Positions 18,438-28,940 of a stretch of DNA of 64,000 bases are shown in pieces. A program made the position numbers and the translations under genes. The first letter of the stretch is position 1; the number at the start of each line of letters is the position of its first letter. The notes beneath the pieces are model-generated. The model was not told the origin of the DNA, ran no database searches, and saw only the letters and a program-made list of their open reading frames with translations. This DNA comes from SAR116 cluster bacterium (lineage in GTDB: Bacteria > Pseudomonadota > Alphaproteobacteria > Puniceispirillales > Puniceispirillaceae), in the NCBI GenBank assembly GCA_004212735.1, contig SHBD01000001.1, positions 1 to 64,000 on the forward strand. Direction: 5' to 3'.

Positions 18438-18799
18438 TGTCCTATGATCCATCGAACATCTTTGCGCGCATCCTGCTTGGTGAATTGCCGTGCAAAAAGA
18501 TTGCTGAGGATGAGCACACATTGGCCTTTGAGGATATCAACCCACAGGCCCCCGTTCATATTCTGGTGATCCCAAAGGGTAGCTATGTTGACTGGTCTGA
18601 TTTCACCCGCAACGCCTCCGACGTGGAGCAGAGCGCCTTTACGAAAATGATTGGTCATGTGGCTAATATTGCGGGCATCACCGATAGTGGCTACCGGGTT
18701 ATCTCCAACAGTGGCAATGACGGCCATCAGGAGGTGCCGCACCTTCATATGCATGTTCTGGGGGGCGCGGCAATCGGCCCGATGGTCAGCAAACGCTGA
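18437..18799 (+). CDS. hinT: HIT family nucleotide hydrolase (HinT type)
   Basis: Purine nucleoside phosphoramidate hydrolase of the HINT branch, 120 aa. It starts IFARILLGELPCKKIAEDE, the HinT signature. The histidine triad is HLHMHVLGG with the catalytic His in the middle (about residues 103-111). AFEDINPQAPVHILVIPK is also typical. It is co-translated with the upstream GNAT gene. Confidence 0.94.
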   Translation: MSYDPSNIFARILLGELPCKKIAEDEHTLAFEDINPQAPVHILVIPKGSYVDWSDFTRNASDVEQSAFTKMIGHVANIAGITDSGYRVISNSGNDGHQEVPHLHMHVLGGAAIGPMVSKR

Positions 18800-18898
18800 A
18801 TCCTAACATATTGAAAATGCTACTATTCTAATATACTTGCAACTTCACATATCCCTGCCCATCATGACAGTCTGATCGCAAGGGAGTGTGAAGAGAAA

Positions 18899-20416
18899 GT
18901 GCATTCACGAATAGCTACAGTTGCATTTCGTGGCATTGAAACCATCGATGTTGAAGTTCAAGTTCATATTACAAATAGTTTGCCATCAATGGCCATTGTT
19001 GGTCTTGCCGACAAATCTGTCGCCGAGTCCAAGGAACGGGTAAGGGCGGCGCTTTCCTCGCTTGGGTTGGCACTACCCTCCAAAAGGATAGCCATCAATC
19101 TGTCGCCTGCCGATGTTTTGAAAGAAGGTGCACATTTTGACTTACCCATTGCGGTGGCGTTGCTGGTGGCAATGGGGGTAATGCCCGAGGACAGTGTCAT
19201 TGATTGCCTGATTTTGGGTGAGTTGTCGCTCAACGGGTCCCTACAACCTGTGTCTGGTGTTCTGTCCGCAGCTCTTGCCGCCTCAGCAAGTGACCGTCGT
19301 TTGATTTGTCCGGCGGCCTGTGGTGGTGAGGCGGCATGGGCTGGGTCGATTGACGTGATTGCGCCGAATGATCTGACCTCGTTGCTCAACCATCTCCGCG
19401 GGGCGCAGGCTCTCACCCCACCAAGCCCGCATGTTGAACCTGACCAAAGCACGCCTCTTGATATGGCGGATCTCAAAGGACAGGAGACTGCCCGCCGGGC
19501 GCTCGAAATTGCCGCAGCCGGTCGTCACAACTTTTTGATGATCGGTCCGCCCGGTGCTGGCAAATCCATGTTGGCGGCGCGTCTTCCGGGTCTTTTGCCG
19601 GCGCTTGACGCAAGAGAGGCGCTTGAGGTGACGATGCTGCATTCTGTGGCTGGTCAGTTGAGTGCGGGCGGCCTTATACAGCAGCGTCCCTTTCGTGAAC
19701 CCCATCATTCGGCATCCATGGCGGCGCTGGTTGGTGGTGGTGCGCGGGCAAAACCAGGAGAAATCTCGCTGGCCCATAACGGGGTTCTATTTCTTGATGA
19801 ATTAGCGGAATTTTCAAGGCCTGTTCTTGATGCCCTTCGACAACCGCTGGAAACAGGACAGGTGGTGGTGGCCCGGGCCAATCATCACGTGACCTATCCA
19901 GCAAGGTTTCAGCTGGTTGCCGCTATGAATCCCTGCCGCTGTGGTTATTTGGGGGACCCTGCACGTGCCTGTAGCCGCGCTCCGCAATGTGGACGAAATT
20001 ACAGCGCTCGGATCTCCGGCCCTATGTTGGACAGGTTTGATATAATCATTGAGGTGCCGGAGGTAAGTGGTCAGCTCCTGTTCTCGACCAAAGCGGCCGA
20101 AGCCTCATCCACCATCGCTGCGCGCGTGGCAGCGGCTGCAAAATTCGCTGAAAACCATGAAGGTCTGATGGCTGATGTTGCAGATAATGATCCGTCCTCC
20201 CCATCAGATACAGCTTTGGATTTTGGCAGATACCTGTCGGCGGAAGCAGCTGAACTGTTGCGTCTCGCAGTGGAAAAACAGCAGCTATCGGCGCGAGGTT
20301 TTTACAAGGTGATCCGCGTGGCGCGGACTATTGCCAATCTTGGTCAGTCGCAACAAGTGGGGCGCGAGGATGTGGCTGAGGCACTCGCCTACCGCATGAT
20401 GCCATTGCTGGCGTAG
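18899..20416 (+). CDS. comM: YifB/ComM family Mg-chelatase-like AAA ATPase
   Basis: 505 aa, full length. The N-terminal ChlI-like domain opens [20 protein letters not shown]. The AAA+ core has Walker [12 protein letters not shown] at about residue 218, Walker [11 protein letters not shown] and the zinc-like [10 protein letters not shown] segment. The C-terminal lid domain ends in [13 protein letters not shown]. In naturally transformable bacteria ComM is a branch-migration helicase for integrating DNA. Its role in non-competent species is unclear. The start is GTG 18899. Its 3' end overlaps gshB (opposite strand) by 28 bp. Confidence 0.93.
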   Translation: MHSRIATVAFRGIETIDVEVQVHITNSLPSMAIVGLADKSVAESKERVRAALSSLGLALPSKRIAINLSPADVLKEGAHFDLPIAVALLVAMGVMPEDSVIDCLILGELSLNGSLQPVSGVLSAALAASASDRRLICPAACGGEAAWAGSIDVIAPNDLTSLLNHLRGAQALTPPSPHVEPDQSTPLDMADLKGQETARRALEIAAAGRHNFLMIGPPGAGKSMLAARLPGLLPALDAREALEVTMLHSVAGQLSAGGLIQQRPFREPHHSASMAALVGGGARAKPGEISLAHNGVLFLDELAEFSRPVLDALRQPLETGQVVVARANHHVTYPARFQLVAAMNPCRCGYLGDPARACSRAPQCGRNYSARISGPMLDRFDIIIEVPEVSGQLLFSTKAAEASSTIAARVAAAAKFAENHEGLMADVADNDPSSPSDTALDFGRYLSAEAAELLRLAVEKQQLSARGFYKVIRVARTIANLGQSQQVGREDVAEALAYRMMPLLA

Positions 20417-21357
20417 GTGTGCTTATTTTTTTCAATGGCGTCCCAGGTCGTGCTGGCGATATTCACCCCTGACAAACTCTCTATCTCGCGAATTCCTGTG
20501 GGTGAGGTGACATTTATCTCTGTCAGATAGTCACCGATGATGTCAATACCTACAAACAATAGCCCTCGTCGGCGCAGCTCAGGGCCGATCGTTGAGCAGA
20601 TTTCCTTGTCGCGCGAGGTCAATGAAGTTGCACCGGCGGTGCCGCCAACATGGAAATTTGACCGGGCCTCCCCCTCGTCGGGTATTCTATTGACAGCGCC
20701 CACAGCCTCACCATCGACAAGAATCACCCGCTTATCACCTTTTCGGACCGCTGGGATATAGGCCTGAACCATCACTGGTTCGCGCGATTGCGCAAAAAAC
20801 ATCTCGAGAAGCGAGTTCAGATTCTGGTCTTCAGGCGTCAGCCGGAACACGCCAGCGCCACCATTGCCAAAAAGTGGTTTGACGATAATGTCCTTATGCC
20901 GCTTGCGAAAATCAGCAATAGCGGCAGGATTACGACTGATCAGCGTGGCTGGCATCAGCTCGGGATAGAGGGTCACCAACAGTTTTTCCGGGGCATTGCG
21001 CACTTCTGCCGGATTGTTCACCACCATTGTCGAGGCCGGCAGCATCTCAAGGATATGTGTCGCTGTGATATAGGCCATGTCAAAAGGCGGGTCCTGGCGC
21101 ATTAGAATGACATCGAAATCCGTCAATGCGCGCTCTTCCATTGGCCCGCCATCGAAGTGATTGCCAATTTCATCCCTGAGGTTGAGGCTGTGACCGGTTG
21201 CCTGAACTACACCCTCGACAAGGGACAGCATGTCCGGCGTATAGCACCACAGATGATGTCCACGACGTTGCGCCTCCAAGCCGAGCGCAAAACTGGAGTC
21301 ACCGCGAATATCAATCGCCGCAACGGGATCCATCTGAATGGCAACGGAAAGACTCAT
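20389..21357 (-). CDS. gshB: Glutathione synthetase
   Basis: ATP-grasp ligase adding glycine to gamma-glutamylcysteine, 322 aa. It begins [20 protein letters not shown], as GshB does. The [16 protein letters not shown] segment and [19 protein letters not shown]-grasp loop follow. The metal-binding [13 protein letters not shown] lies at the C-terminus. No gshA is in the window. The position beside the yraN/rsmI/lpoA cluster is common in proteobacteria. Confidence 0.97.
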   Translation of the reverse strand: MSLSVAIQMDPVAAIDIRGDSSFALGLEAQRRGHHLWCYTPDMLSLVEGVVQATGHSLNLRDEIGNHFDGGPMEERALTDFDVILMRQDPPFDMAYITATHILEMLPASTMVVNNPAEVRNAPEKLLVTLYPELMPATLISRNPAAIADFRKRHKDIIVKPLFGNGGAGVFRLTPEDQNLNSLLEMFFAQSREPVMVQAYIPAVRKGDKRVILVDGEAVGAVNRIPDEGEARSNFHVGGTAGATSLTSRDKEICSTIGPELRRRGLLFVGIDIIGDYLTEINVTSPTGIREIESLSGVNIASTTWDAIEKNKHTYASNGIMR

Positions 21358-21362
21358 CTGGT

Positions 21363-21968
21363 CTAGTCGCGTTTGTCAGATTCAATAATGATGTAGTTCA
21401 CAACTTGCTGCGCAAACCGGAGTTCCTGCGCATGCGTAACCACCATGTTCATCTCGCTGACATTACTGGCCACACCTGAGAGATAGACGGTGCCATTAAC
21501 AACATCAATGCTGTAATTGAGCGACGAAATGTTAGGGTCAGCGATCAGCTTACCGCGTAACTGGGCGCTTGCGGCAAGGTCCTTTGCCACATCCTTGATG
21601 GAGGATTTGTCGGTAACCTGAATTTCATTGACGACTTCGCGAACACCTTTGATCTCCCATGCCAGCTTGGTTGCCAGAACTTTTTCGTCAGGTGTTTTGA
21701 CCTTGCCAGTTAACAGCACCGCACCATCATTTACGGTAACATCAACAACCGTAGACAGGCTGGCATCGGCCTTAATGAATTTATCGTGCAGCTTGGTGAA
21801 AATCACGCCATCCGAAACCGATGTCGAAATTCCCTTTTCGGTGGTCGATGCGGCAACGGCTGCGCTGCCAACGCCAATAACTGCGCCGGCGCACCCCGAT
21901 AGGGCAAAGCTGGCAAGCAACAACAGAACAGGGACAAGAGGAACTGCGTTTCGGTTGGGGCTGTTCAT
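21363..21968 (-). CDS. dolP: BON-domain lipoprotein (DolP/YraP type)
   Basis: 201-residue lipoprotein with signal peptide [16 protein letters not shown] (lipidated Cys near residue 26) and a second small-residue stretch. Two BON domains follow: about residues 55-120 (LHDKFIKAD...[14 protein letters not shown]) and 130-195 ([15 protein letters not shown]...[12 protein letters not shown]). In E. coli DolP binds anionic lipids at division sites and supports outer-membrane integrity, and its gene lies in the yraL-lpoA-yraN-diaA-dolP cluster. The same set is present here, rearranged, which supports the assignment. The gap to gshB is only 5 bp. Confidence 0.87.
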   Translation of the reverse strand: MNSPNRNAVPLVPVLLLLASFALSGCAGAVIGVGSAAVAASTTEKGISTSVSDGVIFTKLHDKFIKADASLSTVVDVTVNDGAVLLTGKVKTPDEKVLATKLAWEIKGVREVVNEIQVTDKSSIKDVAKDLAASAQLRGKLIADPNISSLNYSIDVVNGTVYLSGVASNVSEMNMVVTHAQELRFAQQVVNYIIIESDKRD

Positions 21969-22053
21969 GGATGTTTCCTGACCATCGAAGAGGATGTTTC
22001 ATCTAATTTGCCGTTTTGCGAATCATGGGTCAAGCGCTTTGCACCACCTCGGG

Positions 22054-22515
22054 TCAGTCGTCATCAAACCAGGCATTTTTAATGTGCAGCCACCATTTAG
22101 GCCATGCCGCTGGGTCTGTCTGCAAAAGAATGACGTCAAAACGCCATTCAAATCTGCGTGAGATTTGACGGCTGCTGACAAACAGGGCCGCTGCGCGTGT
22201 AATGCGTTTTTTCTGTTTTTGGGTCAGTCCATACCATTGTGTCTGCCTATGCCGGTACTTCACCTCGACAAAGGCCAGCGTGGATCCACGACGGGCAACA
22301 ATGTCCAACTCGCCGGCGCTGCAGCGCCAACGTCGGGCAAGGATGCGGTAACCTGACAGTCTCAAAACAAAGGCAGCAATGGCTTCAGCTATCCGCCCGG
22401 ATACTTCAGCAGCTTTATGGCTGGGTGAGGGGCGGCCGGATTTGGGGCGACCGGATTTGGGGCGACCGGGCACAGGCCTTTGCCCGGCTGGTGGCCTAGT
22501 CTGATGGCGTGGCAT
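22054..22515 (-). CDS. yraN: YraN/UPF0102 nuclease-like protein
   Basis: 153 aa. The restriction-endonuclease-like core is visible as GELDIVARRGSTLAFVEVKYR (around residues 67-87), with the D..E.K catalytic arrangement of the family. Its cellular function is not established. The first 30 residues are Arg/Pro/Ser-rich and contain a GRPKS repeat generated by a 15-bp tandem DNA repeat. This is unusual for the family. The start overlaps the 3' end of rsmI by 20 bp. Confidence 0.9.
   Translation of the reverse strand: MPRHQTRPPAGQRPVPGRPKSGRPKSGRPSPSHKAAEVSGRIAEAIAAFVLRLSGYRILARRWRCSAGELDIVARRGSTLAFVEVKYRHRQTQWYGLTQKQKKRITRAAALFVSSRQISRRFEWRFDVILLQTDPAAWPKWWLHIKNAWFDDD
22430..22470. repeat. 15-bp tandem repeat in yraN 5' end
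   Basis: Units GGGCGGCCGGATTTG (22430-22444), GGGCGACCGGATTTG (22445-22459) and a partial GGGCGACCGGG (22460-22470). On the reverse strand they encode the GRPKS repeats of the YraN N-terminus. Confidence 0.9.
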
Positions 22516-23347
22516 TAGTCATTTTCAGCGCCAGTTGGTAGATTGAGCGTTTCGGCAGGCCGGTTCTGTCAGCAATGGATTTCACGGCATCGCGCAGGCT
22601 CCGCTGGCGCAGCTCCTCCTGCAGCATCAATGTCACATCGACCTCGTCGAAAATAGTGTCATCAGTCTGCCGCCCCTCAACAAGAACGACAATTTCACCC
22701 TTTATACTCTCTCGCTGCTCAATCATGGAAATCAGGTCAGGCAGGGGCGCGCGGATCACCTCTTCATGAATTTTGGTCAATTCGCGTGCAACCACCGTCA
22801 ATCGGGGGCCAAGAATATCTGCCATCAACGTCAGTGATTTCAGCAAACGCCGCGGTGTTTCAAACCAGATGATTGTCATCGGCAAGTCAATGACATCCGT
22901 AATCGCCGATTCGCACGCCTTTTTGGTTGGTGGCAAAAACCCGGCAAAGGTGAACTTGTCGCTTGGCAGACCAGATACGGTGAGCGCAGCAAGAGGGGCG
23001 CTTGGCCCGGGAACGGCTGTTACCGTAAAGCCATGGTCATGGCAGCTCGCGACTAATTTGTATCCGGGGTCCGAAATCAATGGTGTTCCAGCATCGCTGA
23101 CGAGGGCGATGATCTTGCCATCACCTATGTCAGCCAGCAGCCGTGGGCGCATGGTTGCGCCGTTGTGATCATGATAGGGAACAAGTTTTGCGGTGGATGT
23201 CAGGCCAGACAGCGCCAACAGCTTGCGCGTCATCCTCGTATCCTCACAGGCGATGATGTCCGCTCCCTCAAGCGTGCGCGCGGCGCGCTCGGAGAAATCA
23301 CCAAGATTGCCGATCGGCGTAGACACTATCACCAGACGTCCGGACAT
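22496..23347 (-). CDS. rsmI: 16S rRNA (cytidine-2'-O) methyltransferase RsmI
   Basis: SAM-dependent enzyme that 2'-O-methylates C1402 of 16S rRNA, tetrapyrrole methylase fold. ATG 23347 (MSGRLVIVSTPIGNLGD) gives 283 aa, the usual length; the frame stays open upstream but that part has no family similarity. The markers are IACEDTRMTRKLL, ALVSDAGTPLISDPG and AVPGPSAPLAALTVSGLP. The C-terminus overlaps yraN. It is divergent from lpoA over about 128 bp. Confidence 0.96.
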   Translation of the reverse strand: MSGRLVIVSTPIGNLGDFSERAARTLEGADIIACEDTRMTRKLLALSGLTSTAKLVPYHDHNGATMRPRLLADIGDGKIIALVSDAGTPLISDPGYKLVASCHDHGFTVTAVPGPSAPLAALTVSGLPSDKFTFAGFLPPTKKACESAITDVIDLPMTIIWFETPRRLLKSLTLMADILGPRLTVVARELTKIHEEVIRAPLPDLISMIEQRESIKGEIVVLVEGRQTDDTIFDEVDVTLMLQEELRQRSLRDAVKSIADRTGLPKRSIYQLALKMTNATPSD

Positions 23348-23475
23348 TGACGGAGTTCCACTTGGGTCGATTTGACCTTGGATGGCACTATTGCCACACC
23401 GACTCACTCTTAGCGCATTAATCACATTGGTGCAAAAACGTCTGCGTGATACCATTGCGCCCGAGGAGATTTCAC

Positions 23476-25137
23476 ATGCGTCAGCCGTTCTATCAATGGC
23501 TTGTAATCTGTCTGTTTCTGGGCCTTGCGGCGTGTGGCGGAACAGTACCGTCCGGCCCCGCATCGATCAGCGGCGAATCTACCGACGAAGCAGCCGCGCC
23601 CGTGGCAAAAGGTGACGCCAAATTGGCGTCCGCCGGGTCTGAGACATCTGCGGAGGATCAAGGCACAGCTGATGAAGTCGAGCTGGCAATGGCGGGGTCC
23701 TCGGTGACACCACCACAGCCCAAACCCCGGACAGATCCATCGCTGGTTATCAAGCCCGGTGATGCCAGCGCGGAGGAAAGCGAGTCGGTAACGAAGAAAC
23801 TGGCCCCAGAGGATGGTGCAACCACACTTAATGTGGTTGAGGCCGAGACGACCGAAAAACCGTTTACCGAACAAAATACGGATGACGTTATCAACAACAT
23901 CATCTGGAAGATCCAATCTGAGGTGGCGCGCAAGCCCAAAGAACCAGAGGCAAAAGTGCCAGAAGGCCAGGACCCCTCGCTTGCGGATGATGCGCTGGAG
24001 GCCGCGTTTGCGCTACTCGCCCAAAAGGCCAAACCAGCTGCCACTGATTTACCAAAACGCGAATGGTCCGCAAAAAAAGCCGAGGGCGTAACCCGCATCG
24101 CTCTTTTGCTTCCGATCACGGGCGTCTATCAGCAAATGGGTGAGGAACTACGCAAGGGCGCAGAATTGGCGCTGTTTGCCACACGTAATCCCACTGTTGA
24201 GTTGATGGTGTTTGACACGATGGGCGGCCAGCGTGGTCGCCGCGCCGCCGAGGGGGCTGTCGCGGCACAAAGTGACATAATAATTGGCCCGCTGTTTTCT
24301 GGCGCGGTTGCCGAAGCACGGACCATTGCCGACGCCGCGAACATTCCCATGCTGCTTCTCTCCAACAATGCACTTGTCGCCTCCAGAGGTAGTTGGCTGA
24401 TGGGCTATCTGCCGGAACAACAGCTTGATTTGCTGCTGGGCTATGCAATCGCAGATGGAAGACAGCGTTTTGCGATCATCGCCGAGGACAGCGCCTTTGG
24501 AAAGCGGTTGGCTTCGCATGCCCAGAGGCGCCTTGTGCAGTCGGGCCTTCCCGCAAAAGATAGTATGGTTCTGCTAGAGCAGGCGCTTAAAAGTGAGGAT
24601 TTGCTGAAACGCGCGATCAGGAAATTCTCGCGCTATATGCCGCCTGTCGAGGGTGAAGCTGTTCCTGAAAAACCTCCTGTTTTCGATGCGTTGATTTTTG
24701 CCGGTGGTGCTGAATTTGCGCTGCGAACAGCGCCTGTCCTTGCCTATTACGACCTTGGCAGTGATGCCGTGATGTATCTTGGAAATGCGCAATGGAATCA
24801 GCGCCGAATCCTGTCTGAACCATCGCTGCAAAACGGGCTTTTCGCCTTCCGGCCAAGCAACACGGATGATCAGTTTGTGGCAAAATGGACGGCTGTGTGG
24901 CCAGATAGGCCGGGGCTTTTGTCACGATTGAGCTTTGATGCTGTTGCGCTTGCCGAAGTTCTGGCCGGTAAGGACCGCTCAAGTTGGCAAAGAGAATTGC
25001 TGTCGAGCGTGGGTTTTAACGGTTTCAGCGGGGCTTTCCGCTTTCTGCCGGGAGGCAGCAATGTGCGGGCTTTTGAACTGCGCCAGATCATCGATGGCAC
25101 AGGCAAATTGCTGCAACCAGCTCCCGACAAGATATAG
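23476..25137 (+). CDS. lpoA: LpoA/LppC family penicillin-binding protein activator
   Basis: Outer-membrane lipoprotein related to LpoA, which stimulates PBP1A. ATG 23476 with GAGGAG at 23463-23468 gives 553 aa. The lipobox LGLAAC (Cys about residue 20) is followed by a long acidic, Ala/Glu-rich linker to about residue 190. The C-terminal domain (ITRIALLLPITGVYQQMGEELR onward) has the periplasmic-binding-protein fold typical of LppC. The N-terminal TPR part of E. coli LpoA is replaced by low-complexity sequence, as in many alphaproteobacteria. It converges on hemW with 3 bp between stops. Confidence 0.87.
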   Translation: MRQPFYQWLVICLFLGLAACGGTVPSGPASISGESTDEAAAPVAKGDAKLASAGSETSAEDQGTADEVELAMAGSSVTPPQPKPRTDPSLVIKPGDASAEESESVTKKLAPEDGATTLNVVEAETTEKPFTEQNTDDVINNIIWKIQSEVARKPKEPEAKVPEGQDPSLADDALEAAFALLAQKAKPAATDLPKREWSAKKAEGVTRIALLLPITGVYQQMGEELRKGAELALFATRNPTVELMVFDTMGGQRGRRAAEGAVAAQSDIIIGPLFSGAVAEARTIADAANIPMLLLSNNALVASRGSWLMGYLPEQQLDLLLGYAIADGRQRFAIIAEDSAFGKRLASHAQRRLVQSGLPAKDSMVLLEQALKSEDLLKRAIRKFSRYMPPVEGEAVPEKPPVFDALIFAGGAEFALRTAPVLAYYDLGSDAVMYLGNAQWNQRRILSEPSLQNGLFAFRPSNTDDQFVAKWTAVWPDRPGLLSRLSFDAVALAEVLAGKDRSSWQRELLSSVGFNGFSGAFRFLPGGSNVRAFELRQIIDGTGKLLQPAPDKI

Positions 25138-25140
25138 CGC

Positions 25141-26313
25141 TCACCTTGTGATATCGGCCAAAAGGCTGTTCAAAAGAAGGCGACCCTCGGCGGTTGTGGC
25201 GAGGCGGTCACCATTGTGATCTTCCAAAAACTGCAACAAGCCAGCCTCGAAATGCGTTGCCAGCCTGTTCTGATCAAGCCATAGCTGGCGTGGCCCACAT
25301 TTTTGCTCGATGAGATTTAGATCAATACCAGTTTTCAGTCGTAGCCCCATCATGAGCATCTCGTTTGCCCATCCCATCGGTGTCTCCACACACTCTGTTT
25401 CGATAGCATGGCCTTTGAGTGCAGTCATTTCCAACCATGATTGCGGGCTGCGCCGGGTGGCAAGGCCGACACGTTGCCCTTGACGGTCAAAGCGGCTATG
25501 AGCACCGGGGCCGATGCCAAGCCAATCATGCGCCTGCCAATAGGTCAGATTGTGCCGACATTCATGTCCATCGCGCGCATAGTTCGACACCTCATAGGCG
25601 GCAAGTCCAGCCTCTTCCATTGTGGCATTTGTCATTTCGAACAGACCTGCAACCACATCGTCCGATCCGGTAAGCACATCACCCTGACGCTGCCGTGTAT
25701 AAAAGACCGTTCCCGCCTCTATGGTCAATTGATATAGCGAAAGATGATCTAGCCCCAACCCCAACAATTGCCGCAAGGTTGCCTGCCAGTTGACTGGTGT
25801 CTGGCCTGGCAGGCCATAAATGAGGTCGATTGATACCCTTTCAAAAATTGTTTGCGCCAACGCCAATGCGGCCAGTGCCTCGGTCACGGAATGCTCCCGC
25901 CCGAGAAAGTGTAGTTGCGCCGGATCGAGCGCTTGAATGCCAAGCGAGACACGGTTCACCCCGGCGGATTTGAAGCCGGTCAGTTTTGCGGTCTCCACCG
26001 AGGTCGGGTTGGCCTCGGCGGTGATTTCGATATCTGTGGCAAAGCCAAAAATCTGCTCGGCCTCGGCAAGTATTGCCGCGATCAGATCAGGTGGCATCAG
26101 GCTTGGCGTTCCCCCGCCGAAGAAGATGCTGCGCAGCTTCGATGGCTGCTCTAGGTGACTGGCTAGATGGCGCATCTCGGCAAGCATCCCCGTCTGAAAT
26201 GCTGCATAATCAACCTGTGAGCTGACATGCGAATTGAAGTCACAATACGGGCATTTTGCCTTGCAGAAGGGCCAGTGAACATAAAGCCCAAGTGACTGAT
26301 CCTCCCGGCTCAT
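25141..26313 (-). CDS. hemW: Heme chaperone HemW (radical SAM)
   Basis: 390 aa. The cluster motif [10 protein letters not shown] (CxxxCxxC, residues 17-26) is intact, and [13 protein letters not shown] follows, as in HemN/HemW. The N-terminus lacks the extra sequence of HemN, and the C-terminal HemW domain is present. HemW is a heme-trafficking chaperone rather than a coproporphyrinogen dehydrogenase. The start overlaps the rdgB stop by 4 bp, giving the operon rph-rdgB-hemW. Confidence 0.94.
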   Translation of the reverse strand: MSREDQSLGLYVHWPFCKAKCPYCDFNSHVSSQVDYAAFQTGMLAEMRHLASHLEQPSKLRSIFFGGGTPSLMPPDLIAAILAEAEQIFGFATDIEITAEANPTSVETAKLTGFKSAGVNRVSLGIQALDPAQLHFLGREHSVTEALAALALAQTIFERVSIDLIYGLPGQTPVNWQATLRQLLGLGLDHLSLYQLTIEAGTVFYTRQRQGDVLTGSDDVVAGLFEMTNATMEEAGLAAYEVSNYARDGHECRHNLTYWQAHDWLGIGPGAHSRFDRQGQRVGLATRRSPQSWLEMTALKGHAIETECVETPMGWANEMLMMGLRLKTGIDLNLIEQKCGPRQLWLDQNRLATHFEAGLLQFLEDHNGDRLATTAEGRLLLNSLLADITR

Positions 26314-26918
26314 TTTCCAAAGCTGGCACGAAGCAGCTGGGCAAAGGCGTCGGCACGGTGGCCAATCGCATGTTTCTGGTCGGGGTCCATCTCACCAAAG
26401 GTGAGGTCATAGCCTTCAGGAACAAAAATCGGGTCATACCCAAAGCCGCGATCACCCCGCGGTGGCCAGATAAGCTGGCCGTCGATACGGCCCTCAACCG
26501 TGACATCAAAATCATCGGGCCAGACAAGTGAGAGTGAACAGATGAAATGGGCCCGGCGATCAGTTGATGCGGTCTTGGACAATTTTGTCTCAACCTTCTG
26601 CATGGCAATGGCGAAGTCTTTATCTGGCCCGGCCCATCGCGCGGAATAGATACCGGGCGCCCCCCCCAGTGCGTCAATAACCAAACCTGAATCATCGGCA
26701 AGGGCAACGAGGCCAGACGCCTTGGATGCGGCTCTGGCTTTCAAACGCGCATTGCCGACAAAGCTATCTTCGGTTTCCTCGGGCTCATCGAGGCCAAGCT
26801 CGCCGGCGCACAGCACCGTGACTCCCTGATCGGCGAGTAGCGCGCGTATTTCGCGCAGCTTACCCTGGTTGTGTGTTGCCACGACAAGTTTGTTTTCAGT
26901 GAACAGCCGGGTTTGCAT
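26310..26918 (-). CDS. rdgB: dITP/XTP pyrophosphatase
   Basis: Removes deaminated purine nucleotides (ITP, dITP, XTP) from the pool, 202 aa. The N-terminal [14 protein letters not shown] has the Thr-x-Asn substrate motif. [22 protein letters not shown] carries the catalytic Asp pair, broken here at residues 70-91. The C-terminal [10 protein letters not shown] and HRADAF complete the pocket. It follows rph by 4 bp and overlaps hemW. Confidence 0.97.
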   Translation of the reverse strand: MQTRLFTENKLVVATHNQGKLREIRALLADQGVTVLCAGELGLDEPEETEDSFVGNARLKARAASKASGLVALADDSGLVIDALGGAPGIYSARWAGPDKDFAIAMQKVETKLSKTASTDRRAHFICSLSLVWPDDFDVTVEGRIDGQLIWPPRGDRGFGYDPIFVPEGYDLTFGEMDPDQKHAIGHRADAFAQLLRASFGK

Positions 26919-26922
26919 GTCG

Positions 26923-27651
26923 TCAGGGTGCCATTTTCTGAACGGCGCTGGTCTGCAGGCCGAACAACTCGGCGCAACCGATGTCTGCGAGATCCAGCAT
27001 GCGGTTTAATTCATCGCGCGAATAAGGGCGCTCCTCACCGGTTGCCTGTATCTCGACAATGCCCCGCTCGGCGCTGAGGATGAAATTGGCGTCAATTTCG
27101 GCATGACTGTCTTCATCGTAATCCAGATCCAAAACCGGCTCGCCCTGATAGACGCCGCAGGAAATGGCTGCAACCTGATCGATCAGCGGTTGTTTGGTGA
27201 TCAACCCGTCGAGTAACAAACGATCACAGGCAATCCGTAGTGCCACCCACGCGCCGGTAATGGAGGCGGTCCGGGTGCCACCATCGGCCTGCAACACATC
27301 ACAATCGATTTTGATCTGGCGCTCACCAAGCGCCTTCAGATCAGTAATAGCGCGGAGCGAACGGCCAATCAGACGCTGAATTTCAAGTGTGCGCCCACCC
27401 TGCTTGCCACGCGCCGCCTCGCGATCGGTGCGTGTGTGTGTCGAACGTGGAAGCATTCCATATTCAGCCGTAACCCATCCCTTGCCGGCATTGCGCAGGA
27501 ATGGGGGAACACGTTCATCAACCGATGCCGTACACAGGACATGCGTGTTCCCGAATTTCGCCAAACAGGAGCCTTCTGCATGCAGGGAAAATCCAGGTTC
27601 GAGTGTGACATTGCGGAGCGCGTCGTTGGTGCGGCCTGAGGGGCGGGTCAT
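26923..27651 (-). CDS. rph: Ribonuclease PH
   Basis: Phosphorolytic 3'-5' exoribonuclease that trims tRNA 3' ends, 242 aa from ATG 27651 ([15 protein letters not shown]). An AAAGAGAG Shine-Dalgarno-like stretch lies just upstream. The core shows [33 protein letters not shown] and [16 protein letters not shown] with the metal-binding Asp residues. It is divergent from hrcA across 208 bp, the classical alphaproteobacterial arrangement. Confidence 0.97.
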   Translation of the reverse strand: MTRPSGRTNDALRNVTLEPGFSLHAEGSCLAKFGNTHVLCTASVDERVPPFLRNAGKGWVTAEYGMLPRSTHTRTDREAARGKQGGRTLEIQRLIGRSLRAITDLKALGERQIKIDCDVLQADGGTRTASITGAWVALRIACDRLLLDGLITKQPLIDQVAAISCGVYQGEPVLDLDYDEDSHAEIDANFILSAERGIVEIQATGEERPYSRDELNRMLDLADIGCAELFGLQTSAVQKMAP

Positions 27652-27700
27652 GAAACTCTCTTTCAATTTGGTAGCCATAGTTGGTGCCAGTTTTAGACAG

Positions 27701-27738
27701 GTGTTAATAGGGTGTACTGGTGTTAATTGGGTGTACTG
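27701..27738. repeat. 19-bp direct tandem repeat in the rph-hrcA divergent region
   Basis: GTGTTAATAGGGTGTACTG at 27701-27719 is followed at once by GTGTTAATTGGGTGTACTG at 27720-27738, with one mismatch. It lies 50 bp from the rph start and 120 bp from the hrcA start, in the only space for both promoters. No CIRCE element (TTAGCACTC-N9-GAGTGCTAA) is present here. Confidence 0.85.
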
Positions 27739-27859
27739 GCAAATCACTGCTTATTGGGTTACCCCTGCGTTCAGGTCAGCGCAAGCGGTTTTGTGTTTGC
27801 TGCCGATCCCGGCAATCACCCCATTGACCGCCTCCATCGGTCTTCATAACATCAAGGCC

Positions 27860-28918
27860 ATGTCTGAAGTTTTGCAAAAAGACCTCTCGCCGCGTGCAAT
27901 GGAGATTTTCAACACTCTGGTGGGCGCCTATATTGAGGGCGGTCAGCCGGTGGGTTCAAAGACCCTGTCGCAGCTGATGACCCTTGATTTGTCACCTGCC
28001 TCAATCCGCAGCAACATGAGTGACCTTGAAGAAGCTGGTCTATTGTTTGCACCGCATACCTCGGCGGGACGCATTCCTACCGAGACCGGATTGCGGCTCT
28101 TTGTCGATGGGCTAATGGAGTTCAACTCCGACATTTCCGAGAAGGAGCGTCTGTCAATCGATGGCGAATGTGCGGCGCGCGGGATCAGCATCAATGAGTT
28201 GTTGGAAAAGACAAGCAAGACGCTGTCCGGCCTGTCTAGATGTGCCAGCCTTGTGCTGTCTCCGGCAAGCAATGCCGAGTTGCAGCATTTCGAGTTTGTG
28301 CCGATCGGCGAGCGGCGCGCTCTTGCTGTTCTGGTGCGCACCGATGGGCAGGTTGAAAACCGGATCATTGATCTACCAGCCGGAGTTCCTCAATCGGCCC
28401 TGATCCGGGCTGGAAATTACATGAGCGCCCGATTGGCTGGTCGGGATATGGAAGCGGCGGCAACCTTGATCCGCAGGGAAATCGCTGAACACCGGGCTGA
28501 GCTTGATGAATTGTCGGCTGAACTTGTTGAGCAGGGTGTTGGTCTGTGGTCAGATGGCAAGGGAGATGAGGGTGCGGCGCTGATCATGCGGGGACAGGCG
28601 AACCTTCTTGATGACGTCAATGCTGGCGAGCAGCTGGAATTGATCAGGGGCCTGTTCGATGCCCTTGAGGCGCGGGAAAATGCGCTGCGCCTGTTGGATG
28701 CGACAAGTGATGGCGATGGCGTCCAGATATTCATCGGTGCAGAAAACAAACTGTTTGCCAATACTGGCTGTTCAGTGGTGATCGCCCCTTACCGCAATGC
28801 CGAGAGGTCAATCGTGGGCGCCATCGGCGTTGTTGGACCGCGCTACATGAATTATGCCCGAATCATCCCTATGGTCGATTACACCAGCCGTGCGCTGGCC
28901 CGCGTCCTGGGCCGATAG
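27860..28918 (+). CDS. hrcA: Heat-inducible transcription repressor HrcA
   Basis: Repressor that binds CIRCE operators of chaperone genes and needs GroEL for activity, 352 aa. ATG 27860 (MSEVLQKDLSPRAMEIF) fits the family; a longer open frame upstream runs through the rph antisense. The N-terminal winged helix is in QPVGSKTLSQLMTLDLSPASIR and the conserved DLEEAGLLFAPHTSAGRIPT. The IDD-like and GAF-like C-terminal part ends in VGPRYMNYARIIPMVDYTS. No CIRCE was found in the window, so its targets (probably groESL) are elsewhere. Confidence 0.95.
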   Translation: MSEVLQKDLSPRAMEIFNTLVGAYIEGGQPVGSKTLSQLMTLDLSPASIRSNMSDLEEAGLLFAPHTSAGRIPTETGLRLFVDGLMEFNSDISEKERLSIDGECAARGISINELLEKTSKTLSGLSRCASLVLSPASNAELQHFEFVPIGERRALAVLVRTDGQVENRIIDLPAGVPQSALIRAGNYMSARLAGRDMEAAATLIRREIAEHRAELDELSAELVEQGVGLWSDGKGDEGAALIMRGQANLLDDVNAGEQLELIRGLFDALEARENALRLLDATSDGDGVQIFIGAENKLFANTGCSVVIAPYRNAERSIVGAIGVVGPRYMNYARIIPMVDYTSRALARVLGR

Positions 28919-28940
28919 ATCACTGCCAGTCAGGTGCATT

